A stretch of DNA of 45,229 nucleotides from Lentisphaerota bacterium (GTDB lineage Bacteria; Verrucomicrobiota; Kiritimatiellia; RFP12; JAAYNR01), in assembly GCA_016873675.1 (NCBI GenBank), contig VGWG01000013.1, positions 1 to 45,229 on the forward strand. The letters run 5' to 3'. A model generated the notes under the pieces. It saw only the letters and a program-made list of their open reading frames with translations, was not told where the DNA came from and did not search any database. Positions 1-6,579 of this stretch are shown here, piece by piece; positions within the stretch are counted from its first letter, which is position 1; every line of letters begins with the position of its first letter. Both the position numbers and the translations under genes were made by a program.

Positions 1-1
1 C

Positions 2-187
2 CGCATCGTGCATTCCAACGATGCGTTCGGCTCTTTCATCTTCACGCTCCACGGATGTGGAGGCGGGGGCGGGGGCGGGGGCGGGGAGCGGACGCAGGGA
101 GCGCCCGAGAAGTTGGCACTCTCAAGCGCAGGAGGGTTTTTCCGCAAATTTCCTGCTCGTCGAAAATTCCCTGGTCGAACGCGGTAA
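2..187 (+). pseudogene. 3' end of a choice-of-anchor/ASH-domain surface protein (remnant)
   Basis: Reading the first 187 bases in frame 2 gives an open stretch that runs in from beyond the left edge and stops at TAA 185-187. It begins RIVHSNDAFGSFIFTLHG, which resembles the last strand of an ASH / choice-of-anchor D domain (pattern xxxSNDxxxxxFxFxLxG). A run of eight glycines encoded by GGC/GGG codons follows, and then sequence that looks like nothing. The frame overlaps the beginning of the histidine kinase ORF at 21. I infer the tail of a large secreted surface protein cut off by a rearrangement. The match is short, so this is tentative. Confidence 0.4.
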
Positions 188-2165
188 AGATGGCTGTTTA
201 TGCCAGGACGAGAATGGCAACGTCCGGCTGGAATGCACCTGTGGGTTAGTCCTCTCCGGCAAAACCGACCCCGCCAATCCCCTTTTTACCAAGGGTGGAA
301 GCTTCTGGACAAACAACTCATTCCCTCTGCTGGATCTGCCCTCCGATCAGGATCCGCGCCTGCATCCGCGTAATAACTGCATCCATCAGGGATTTGCATC
401 CGTAGCGCTGATCCCTCTTCGTAATAAAGACCGGATTGTGGGGCTGATTCAACTCAATGCCAGACAAAAGGACTTATTCTCACTCGAAACAATAGAAATT
501 CTTGAGGACATAGCCGCCCATGTAGGGGCCTTCCTTGCTCGTATCCAGGCTGATTCCCGTGTCAGTGAATCTGAAGCACGATTCCGAAGTGTTTTTGAAC
601 AATCGTCTGTCGGGGCCGTCCTTGTCGGTCTGGATAAACGCTTGATGAAATGCAATCCTGCCTTTTGCGCTTTTTTGGGATATACCGAAAAAGAACTTAT
701 AGGGAAATATATCTCAGATATTACCCATCCGGACGACCTTGAAATTGGAACGAAGGAACTGGAGCAAATGATCGACGGGAATCGGGTTTCCTTTTCGGCA
801 GAGAAGCGCTACATCCGAAAAGACGGCAGGATGGTTTGGGGGGAAGTCAATGTATCCCTTGTTCGTGATTCTGAAGGGAAGCCTTTATACTTCCTCCCCT
901 CGGTCAATGATATTGAAGCTCGTAAAAAAGCCGAAGAAGAACTCCGCAAATATGAAGAGCAGCTTCGTGTGACTCAAAGATTGGAATCGCTGGGTATACT
1001 TGCGGGCGGGATCGCTCACGACTTCAACAATATCCTCGCGGCCATCATGGGGAACGCGGAACTCGCGCTCGATGATATTTCTCCGCTTTCTCCCGGCAGG
1101 GAAAGACTTGAGGGAATCATGACAGCATCCAAGCGCGCGGCGGGCTTGTGTGCGCAGATGCTTGCCTATGCGGGAAAGAGTCGAATCGAGAAGCGCAACA
1201 TAGCTCTGGGAGATCTTGTCGAAGAAACCCTCCACTTGCTCAAGACCAGCATCTCGAAGAAAGCGATCCTGAACTTGAAGCTGGAGACGTCGCTTCCGTG
1301 CATGTTAGGCGACCCCGCGCAGATTCGCCAAATCCTGATGAATCTGGTCATCAACGCGTCGGAGGCCATAGGCGAGCGAAGCGGTGTCATCGCCCTTTCC
1401 ACCGGCGCGATGGATTGCTCGGGGCAGCACCTGACCAATGGCTACATCGTGGCGCCCGACAAGCCGGGGACCTATGTCTACATCGAGGTGTCCGACACGG
1501 GTTGCGGAATGGACAAGGATGCCGTTCAACGCATCTTTGAGCCATTCTTCACGACCAAGTTCACTGGACGCGGGCTGGGGCTGTCGGCTGTTCTGGGCAT
1601 TGTCAAAGCGCACGAGGGAGCGCTGCGAGTATACAGTGAACCGGGAAAGGGTTCGACGTTCAAGGTGCTGTTCCCCGCGATTGACGTGGCGGAGGATCGA
1701 GAACCCGAACACGACGCCAACCGCGATTGGCATGGGTCTGGAACGGTTCTGCTCGTGGACGACGAAGAGAGCATTCGCGCAATCAGCTCACAGCAGTTGC
1801 GGCGATTGGGACTCCAAGTCCTGACGGCGGAGGATGGGCTGCAGGCTGTGAATCTGTATCGCGAGCGCAAGGACGCCATCGTGCTTGTTCTGCTGGACTT
1901 GACGATGCCGCACATGAACGGAGAAGAAGCCTTCCGGGAACTTCGGCAAATAAACCCGAATGTGCGTGTGATCCTTGCCAGCGGCTATGCCGAGGATGAC
2001 ATCGCGGCGCGATTCGCCGGTATGGGGTTGGCTGGTTGCCTGCAGAAACCGTACACCGTTGACAGATTGCGCTCGCTGCTGTCCACGCTATTGCCCAAGG
2101 CAGAGCAGACAACCCGATCTGAAGAAGGGAGACGCCCCATCAAGGGCGTGCAGGCGGACGGCTAA
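21..2165 (+). CDS. GAF-PAS hybrid sensor histidine kinase with receiver domain, probably 5'-truncated
   Basis: This is a signal-transducing kinase, predicted cytosolic because no membrane segment is seen. In the 714-residue reading the order is: a GAF domain of the GGSFWTN type (about 38-180), PAS (185-300), a short coiled coil (300-320), HisKA with phospho-acceptor H333 in IAHDFNN, HATPase_c (N box near 441-446, G box GRGLGLS near 517), then a receiver with D580/D581, phospho-site D626 and K677. Such proteins normally autophosphorylate and pass phosphate to their own receiver. The first 35 residues are low-complexity (AGAGAGAG) and not GAF-like. Related GAF domains normally have another 50 or so residues before the conserved GFSANFLLVENSL stretch, so the real N-terminus seems lost. 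The reading frame stays open to the left edge, and no convincing ribosome site precedes ATG 21. It converges on the HU gene. Confidence 0.85.
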   Translation: MRSALSSSRSTDVEAGAGAGAGSGRRERPRSWHSQAQEGFSANFLLVENSLVERGKDGCLCQDENGNVRLECTCGLVLSGKTDPANPLFTKGGSFWTNNSFPLLDLPSDQDPRLHPRNNCIHQGFASVALIPLRNKDRIVGLIQLNARQKDLFSLETIEILEDIAAHVGAFLARIQADSRVSESEARFRSVFEQSSVGAVLVGLDKRLMKCNPAFCAFLGYTEKELIGKYISDITHPDDLEIGTKELEQMIDGNRVSFSAEKRYIRKDGRMVWGEVNVSLVRDSEGKPLYFLPSVNDIEARKKAEEELRKYEEQLRVTQRLESLGILAGGIAHDFNNILAAIMGNAELALDDISPLSPGRERLEGIMTASKRAAGLCAQMLAYAGKSRIEKRNIALGDLVEETLHLLKTSISKKAILNLKLETSLPCMLGDPAQIRQILMNLVINASEAIGERSGVIALSTGAMDCSGQHLTNGYIVAPDKPGTYVYIEVSDTGCGMDKDAVQRIFEPFFTTKFTGRGLGLSAVLGIVKAHEGALRVYSEPGKGSTFKVLFPAIDVAEDREPEHDANRDWHGSGTVLLVDDEESIRAISSQQLRRLGLQVLTAEDGLQAVNLYRERKDAIVLVLLDLTMPHMNGEEAFRELRQINPNVRVILASGYAEDDIAARFAGMGLAGCLQKPYTVDRLRSLLSTLLPKAEQTTRSEEGRRPIKGVQADG
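62..86 (+). repeat. GGGGGC tandem tract (G-quadruplex motif)
   Basis: Four G runs at 65-69, 71-75, 77-81 and 83-86 are separated by single C bases. This is a textbook intramolecular G-quadruplex pattern with one-base loops. It sits at the apparent junction between the surface-protein remnant and the kinase gene. Such tracts are prone to slippage, recombination and sequencing error. Confidence 0.8.
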
Positions 2166-2279
2166 TCGCCGCCGCCGCCCGCCATTCAGGCAGTCCAGAA
2201 CCAGACGGAGCATTCAAACCCCATAGCCCGAAACCCGTCCCCGCGGCTCCGTTCAACGATGGTATTCGTTCGCTGCGCC

Positions 2280-2558
2280 TCACGCGGGGGTCATGATCGC
2301 TTCTTTGGCCGCCTTGGCGAGCCTGAACTTCAGGGCCGACTTGGCCGCGATCTGGATCGTCTCGCCCGTCGCCGGGTTGCGCCCCATCCGGGCTGCGCGC
2401 TCCACCTTGACGAGTTTGCCGAGTCCCGGAATGGTGAACCCGTCCGCGGCTTCCCGGATGGCCATCGCGACCAGAGCTTCCAACATCGTCGCCGCCTGCG
2501 CCTTCTCGACACCAGCCGTTTCAGCCAACTCTGCAATGATTTCGCTCTTGGTCTTCAT
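2280..2558 (-). CDS. HU/IHF-family DNA-binding protein
   Basis: This is a 92-residue nucleoid protein of the HU/IHF family, which binds and bends DNA as a dimer. Helices occupy residues 1-40. The beta-arm carries the family signature GRNPATGETIQI (59-70), with the Pro that intercalates into DNA, and is followed by AAKSALKFRLAKAAKEAI. The length is normal (about 90-100). The start ATG 2558 follows AAAGGA at good spacing. The N-terminal half (ELAETAGVEKAQA) is more acidic than typical HU. A likely promoter and a 13-bp palindrome lie upstream. It converges with the kinase gene ending at 2165. Whether it is HU or IHF-like cannot be told. Confidence 0.93.
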   Translation of the reverse strand: MKTKSEIIAELAETAGVEKAQAATMLEALVAMAIREAADGFTIPGLGKLVKVERAARMGRNPATGETIQIAAKSALKFRLAKAAKEAIMTPA

Positions 2559-2631
2559 GGTGATTCCTTTAGGATTGTTCAGTGATCGCTCCTTGGCCGA
2601 CGAAGGCTCATGCCTGCTGTAAACCGGCCAA

Positions 2632-2644
2632 ACCGATAATCGGT
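2632..2644. promoter_or_regulatory. 13-bp palindrome in the HU leader
   Basis: ACCGATAATCGGT is a perfect dyad with a one-base centre. It lies between the proposed HU promoter and the HU start codon, inside the predicted 5' leader. It could be an operator, possibly autoregulatory, or a small hairpin. Confidence 0.4.
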
Positions 2645-2661
2645 AGCGATGTCACGCAGGG

Positions 2662-2690
2662 AGTATGCCAGAAGCGCAAAGCAATGTCCA
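2662..2690 (-). promoter_or_regulatory. Candidate sigma-70 promoter for the HU gene
   Basis: On the minus strand TGGACA (2690-2685) is followed after 17 bases by CATACT (2667-2662). The predicted transcript start is near 2655, giving a leader of about 97 bases before ATG 2558. Confidence 0.5.
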
Positions 2691-2712
2691 GCGCGCTGCG
2701 GCGATGGCGGAG

Positions 2713-3483
2713 CTATTCTAATGTGTGAAAATAGCGGCTGACCCGCGGGTCATCGCAGCGCGCCAGCACCAGACGCTCGCGGTATTCCAGCACGCGCCGT
2801 TCGCGGGCCAGCCGCCGCGACTCGGCATAGTGCAACTGCCCGGAAAGCCACGAGACCTGCACCATGACAAAATCGCAGAAGGTGGTGACATCGCGGTAAT
2901 TGATCGCGCGCCCCGCATCGAGCGCCGCCAGAATGGGTTCGGAAACCCCGCCCTCCAGTTGCATGTTCCACGTGATCTCGGGATTATGCTCCAGCTGCCC
3001 GCTCTCAACAGCCTCCTCCAGCACGCGGAAGATGTCGAGTTTATCGGCATCACGCACCATATAGGCGATCCGGGCTGCGTCTGGAGCGATGTCTGGCGGC
3101 AGCGCGATTCCATTGTGCAGCCTCACCGCTTCAAAGATGATCCGCGCATCGTCCTCGGGCATCCCGAAGCAGATCCCCTCCTGACGCATCACCGCGCATC
3201 CCCGTTCGGCGTGGTTCACCGAGGCGCTGTCCTGAAACGTGCCGAACTCGGCGTACTGCGAGAAGCGTCCGATGTCGTGCAGAAGCGCCGCCGTCCGCCC
3301 GAGCAGCGCCTCTGCCGTCGCCCATCCCTCTGCGGCCATGATGCGCCCGGCGTCGGCTACCACATGGGCGGTGTGCCGCCGCTTGAGCGCTTGCATCGGG
3401 GGAAATGCGCCGTCAGGCCCGCGAAATCGGGCCACGTACCGGTTGAAGCGGCTTCGCACCGCCTGGAAATGTCCGTGGTTCAT
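2713..3483 (-). CDS. HD-domain phosphohydrolase
   Basis: This 256-residue cytosolic protein has an HD metal-dependent phosphohydrolase fold. Visible ligands are H37 (RRHTAHV), the H69-D70 pair (ALLHDIGRF), H91 (NHAERG) and D145/D147 (VRDADKLD). Family members hydrolyse phosphate esters of nucleotides or other small molecules; the substrate cannot be read from the sequence. The gene lies 55 bp downstream of the GH43 gene on the same strand and could be the last gene of the GH110-GH43 transcript, but nothing links its function to sugar use. The start ATG 3483 is preceded by purine-rich GAAGGATGAGGGG. Confidence 0.85.
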   Translation of the reverse strand: MNHGHFQAVRSRFNRYVARFRGPDGAFPPMQALKRRHTAHVVADAGRIMAAEGWATAEALLGRTAALLHDIGRFSQYAEFGTFQDSASVNHAERGCAVMRQEGICFGMPEDDARIIFEAVRLHNGIALPPDIAPDAARIAYMVRDADKLDIFRVLEEAVESGQLEHNPEITWNMQLEGGVSEPILAALDAGRAINYRDVTTFCDFVMVQVSWLSGQLHYAESRRLARERRVLEYRERLVLARCDDPRVSRYFHTLE

Positions 3484-3538
3484 CCCCTCATCCTTCGAAG
3501 CCCCTCATCCCGACAGGACATTGACTGGCTCCAACCGT

Positions 3539-4489
3539 TCAGAGGGCCGCAAACACCGAAAGATCCCACTCGTCGAACCAGCGTATCTCCAAGCGCCCGT
3601 CCTTGAGCTGCAACGGGAGCCAGACATACCGCGAGTCGGAGATGTCCCCCGGCGTCCAGCGATCCGCCACCCCGATAAAGTGCCCCGGCCGGTCCGCAAG
3701 TTCAAACGCGGACCCAAACTGAGAATCGAAACTCGTCTCCGCTTTCGTCCCCACACAGGGATTCCCATGCGTTGTCCAGGGCCCATGAATCAGATCCGCC
3801 GAGGCCCATTCCGATGGATTGGCGCCGTAGCCGGTGGTCCCGGAGGTGATCATGAAATAGCGTTGATTCTTCTTGATCACCACCGGCGCCTCCCGCGCAG
3901 ACGGCGGACCCGAATGCGGAAAGTGCAGGCTGTACATGCCGGTCGTGTTCAAATAATCATCCGTAAGGTCTGCAATCACGACCGATGTGTGGGGCCGGTT
4001 GAAAATCCAATAGGCCTTCTGCTCGTGGCCTGGCTCCAAAAAGAAATTGGGATCCCCGGAAACCATCCCGCAGGGCAGAAACGAGCGGAGATAACGAAAG
4101 GGACCAGTCGGTGTATCCGCCACCGCGACGCCCGTCCGCTGTGCGCCCCCCCATCCACCGCGCACAATCTTCATCCACATGACGTATTTTCCGGTGGAGG
4201 CGTTGAAGAGAACGTGCGGACGATCCATAATATTGAAAGGCGACAAGTCGTGTTCCGTGTCGTCTGGCCTGGATGGCAGAACGGTGCCTTCAAACGTCCA
4301 ATCCGTCAGGTTCTTGGACGAATAACAATTTACGCCCGCATGCCACGGCTGCCCGTTCATAAACGCACTGCAGCCGGTCTTGTTCTCGCCATACCAGTAG
4401 TAGGTTCCATGAAAGCAGTTAATCCCGCCGCCATGGGCCTGAATCGGATTGCCGTCCGTGTCTTTCCATATCTGTCCAGGATAAAACAT
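3539..4489 (-). CDS. Glycoside hydrolase family 43, subfamily 24-like (exo-beta-1,3-galactanase type)
   Basis: This 316-residue five-bladed beta-propeller hydrolase opens WKDTDGNPIQAHGGGI followed by GTYYWYGENK. That opening is typical of GH43 subfamily 24, whose characterised members release galactose from beta-1,3-galactans such as arabinogalactan-protein backbones. The usual GH43 N-terminal catalytic Asp is replaced by the HGGG stretch, as expected for that subfamily. SGDPNFFLEP (around 144) and REAPVVIKKNQRYFM (around 199) mark later blades. There is no signal peptide or carbohydrate-binding module, so the protein appears cytosolic, whereas many relatives are secreted. ATG 4489 has a strong AGGAG site. 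It lies 50 bp after the GH110-like gene, so the two are probably co-transcribed. Confidence 0.85.
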   Translation of the reverse strand: MFYPGQIWKDTDGNPIQAHGGGINCFHGTYYWYGENKTGCSAFMNGQPWHAGVNCYSSKNLTDWTFEGTVLPSRPDDTEHDLSPFNIMDRPHVLFNASTGKYVMWMKIVRGGWGGAQRTGVAVADTPTGPFRYLRSFLPCGMVSGDPNFFLEPGHEQKAYWIFNRPHTSVVIADLTDDYLNTTGMYSLHFPHSGPPSAREAPVVIKKNQRYFMITSGTTGYGANPSEWASADLIHGPWTTHGNPCVGTKAETSFDSQFGSAFELADRPGHFIGVADRWTPGDISDSRYVWLPLQLKDGRLEIRWFDEWDLSVFAAL

Positions 4490-4539
4490 TGTCTGCTCCT
4501 ATTGAATTGATAATCACTCGGCACGCTTTTGGGAGGCCG

Positions 4540-6249
4540 TCATGCCGGACTGCACGGGAGTACCGTTGCATCCCGGCACCCACACAGTTGCACGGGCGGT
4601 TTGCCTGCGGCGTTGGGGACAAACGCATCCGAGACCTTCACCCGGTTGTTTCTGAACACCAGCCCATCCACATGGTGGGCCGTGAGCAGGTTGGGATTGG
4701 GCGAGATGAAGGTGTTGTCTTCGATCACAATCCCGAGGTGATAGCCCGCCTTCGCCTCCTGGGGCTTGGGCACTTCGGGCCGAATGTTGATAGGCGCCGC
4801 GCCGTCGGCATAGCCACAGTTCAGAAACGTGTTGCCGCGGATGGTGAGATCGCGCACCGGCCCCGACTCAAACCAGTAGTTGGCATCGCCAGAAACGTGA
4901 ATCGCGTGCGACGAGTTGTAGAACGTGTTCCCTTCGATCAGCATCGGCCGGTTGCTGCTGAGCAGAAAACCGCGAGGCCGGTTGTTGCCCGTGCGGCAGC
5001 CGCGAATGACCACCGCCGGCAGGCGCGTGACGTTGGTGACCGCAAAGCCCGAGCACACCCCCGCCGGGATGGCAGCCTTGAAACGCAGCTCGAAGAAGCG
5101 TGCGTTGATCACGCGCGCTTCGGCCACCACCCCTTCGGCCAGCGTCTGCATGGTCTGCGCCTCCGTGAACGCCACCCGGTCGCCCGGCCGGTACGAGCAG
5201 ATCCCGTACTGCTGAAAGTGCTTCAGCTCCGCCTCGATCGTGTCCTTCCCCGCGACGCGCGAGATGCGCGAATAGATGCCGTGAATATTCGTAGCGTCGT
5301 CCAGCATGTTGTCGAACTGGCAGTCCTCCATCCGGATCGTCCCCTCGCAGTTGACAAAGTGCGTGGCATCGGCCTTGGCAGAGATGATGCGTGACGAACC
5401 CGGGCGTGTGGCGACCACGACCCGCTTGAGCGTGATGTCGGCGGAGAGCTGACCGATCACACCCATGGCGCCGACGTGGTACAGGCGAACGTCCTCAATG
5501 GCGACGTTGCGCGACTCGTGAATGAACACGCCGGGGTTGTTCCGCTTCTCGTGACTGATGGTCACGATGTTGCCGATCGTGTGGAGCCATGGGGTCTTGT
5601 AGTGCAGACGCACCACGCCCGGCTCCGGTTCCGTGGAGGTGAAGAGCTGCGCCCACTTGTCGGTGCTTTCGTCCAGATGGGCGATCGAAACAGCCTTGAT
5701 GGGGTAATAGTACATGCTTCGCGTCGGGGCGCGGGTGCGTGGGTCGAACTCCGTAATCAGCCAACTGCAGTCGTTCAGGCTCATCCAGTCGGCCGACGTG
5801 AAGTACAGCGTCCTGCCTTCCACGCGATAGGGAAACTCCTCCTGCGAAATCCGCAGGTCCAGCGATTGCGCCGTGCAGGCCACGACTTCGCCCTGCGAGT
5901 AAAAGGGGCGGTCGCAATCCACGCTGAAGTTGCGCAATACCATGTTGCTGGAATGATCCACGACAAACGGGGTGATGCGCCCATGGAAGATAAACTCCGC
6001 GCCGCCCCCGTCAAGGGTCAGCCCGTTCATAGCGACCAGCGGAAAAGCGATGCGCCGGACGCCACTGTCGTTGTTCGAGATGTAGGAGAATGTTTCGGGG
6101 GCTCGGTCTGCACGAAAGTGGTAGACGCCGGGATGAAAGCGTAGGGTCGGATGATCCGCCGTGCGGCAGGCCGCCAGCGCGCGCTGAACAGCCGGCACGA
6201 TGTCAACGGAGGAGTTTTCGTCGAGATGGTCTTGAATGTCGATGATCAT
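4540..6249 (-). CDS. GH110-like alpha-1,3-galactosidase (right-handed beta-helix)
   Basis: This 569-residue beta-helix protein matches the GH110 pattern: PTLRFHPGVYHFR near 35-47, YISNNDSGVRRIAFPL near 56-71, a LTLDGGG turn, NFSVDCDRPFYSQGEV near 107-122, MEDCQFDNMLDDATNIHG near 311-328, and repeated IEGNTFYNSS / IRGNTFLNCG rungs towards the C-terminus. Characterised GH110 enzymes remove terminal alpha-1,3-linked galactose, as on blood-group B or in some algal galactans. Most are exported; this one starts MIIDIQDHLD with no signal peptide, so an intracellular role on imported oligosaccharides is inferred. It is the first gene of the operon, with a promoter just upstream and the GH43 gene 50 bp downstream. 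The exact substrate is unknown. Confidence 0.83.
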   Translation of the reverse strand: MIIDIQDHLDENSSVDIVPAVQRALAACRTADHPTLRFHPGVYHFRADRAPETFSYISNNDSGVRRIAFPLVAMNGLTLDGGGAEFIFHGRITPFVVDHSSNMVLRNFSVDCDRPFYSQGEVVACTAQSLDLRISQEEFPYRVEGRTLYFTSADWMSLNDCSWLITEFDPRTRAPTRSMYYYPIKAVSIAHLDESTDKWAQLFTSTEPEPGVVRLHYKTPWLHTIGNIVTISHEKRNNPGVFIHESRNVAIEDVRLYHVGAMGVIGQLSADITLKRVVVATRPGSSRIISAKADATHFVNCEGTIRMEDCQFDNMLDDATNIHGIYSRISRVAGKDTIEAELKHFQQYGICSYRPGDRVAFTEAQTMQTLAEGVVAEARVINARFFELRFKAAIPAGVCSGFAVTNVTRLPAVVIRGCRTGNNRPRGFLLSSNRPMLIEGNTFYNSSHAIHVSGDANYWFESGPVRDLTIRGNTFLNCGYADGAAPINIRPEVPKPQEAKAGYHLGIVIEDNTFISPNPNLLTAHHVDGLVFRNNRVKVSDAFVPNAAGKPPVQLCGCRDATVLPCSPA

Positions 6250-6270
6250 GGGCTGTTCTTCTTTTGCGGT

Positions 6271-6299
6271 TTATCAAACGGGTCAGACGGGCCAGACAA
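6271..6299 (-). promoter_or_regulatory. Candidate promoter of the GH110-GH43 operon
   Basis: On the minus strand TTGTCT (6299-6294) is followed after 17 bases by TGATAA (6276-6271), about 20 bp before ATG 6249. TTGTAAACGATTGTC overlaps the -35 box and partly resembles LacI-family/cre operators. Confidence 0.45.
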
Positions 6300-6579
6300 T
6301 CGTTTACAACAGATCGATAAGCACATCGCTTTTCGACAAGCACCGGCCCGCATGTGCCTAAAGCATGCCTGCATCGATCTGACGGGATGAATTCATTGTG
6401 ATAGCGTGCCAGAAATGGGGGCAGATAACCAGCAAATCTTTCGAAGCGCAATGACCTGGCGCGCAAGGTGCGACACGTGCTGGACGAGAACGTGCATACG
6501 AAGGATGCTCCCTGAACAAGCGATCAGAAATTCAGCGGGCCGGGATCGCTCCGCTCGTGCTGCTCACGCTCCGGTTGAC
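6300..6579. other. Intergenic region upstream of the GH110 promoter
   Basis: About 280 bp lie between the proposed GH110-operon promoter and the stop of the upstream hybrid kinase. I see no convincing gene in either strand; the short ORFs lack ribosome sites and family resemblance. No T-tailed hairpin was found after the kinase. Confidence 0.6.

Noticed and set aside
3239-4510. 423-residue plus-strand open frame opposite the HD and GH43 genes
   Set aside because: High-GC antisense shadow: no family motifs, and the minus-strand genes have clear catalytic residues and ribosome sites.
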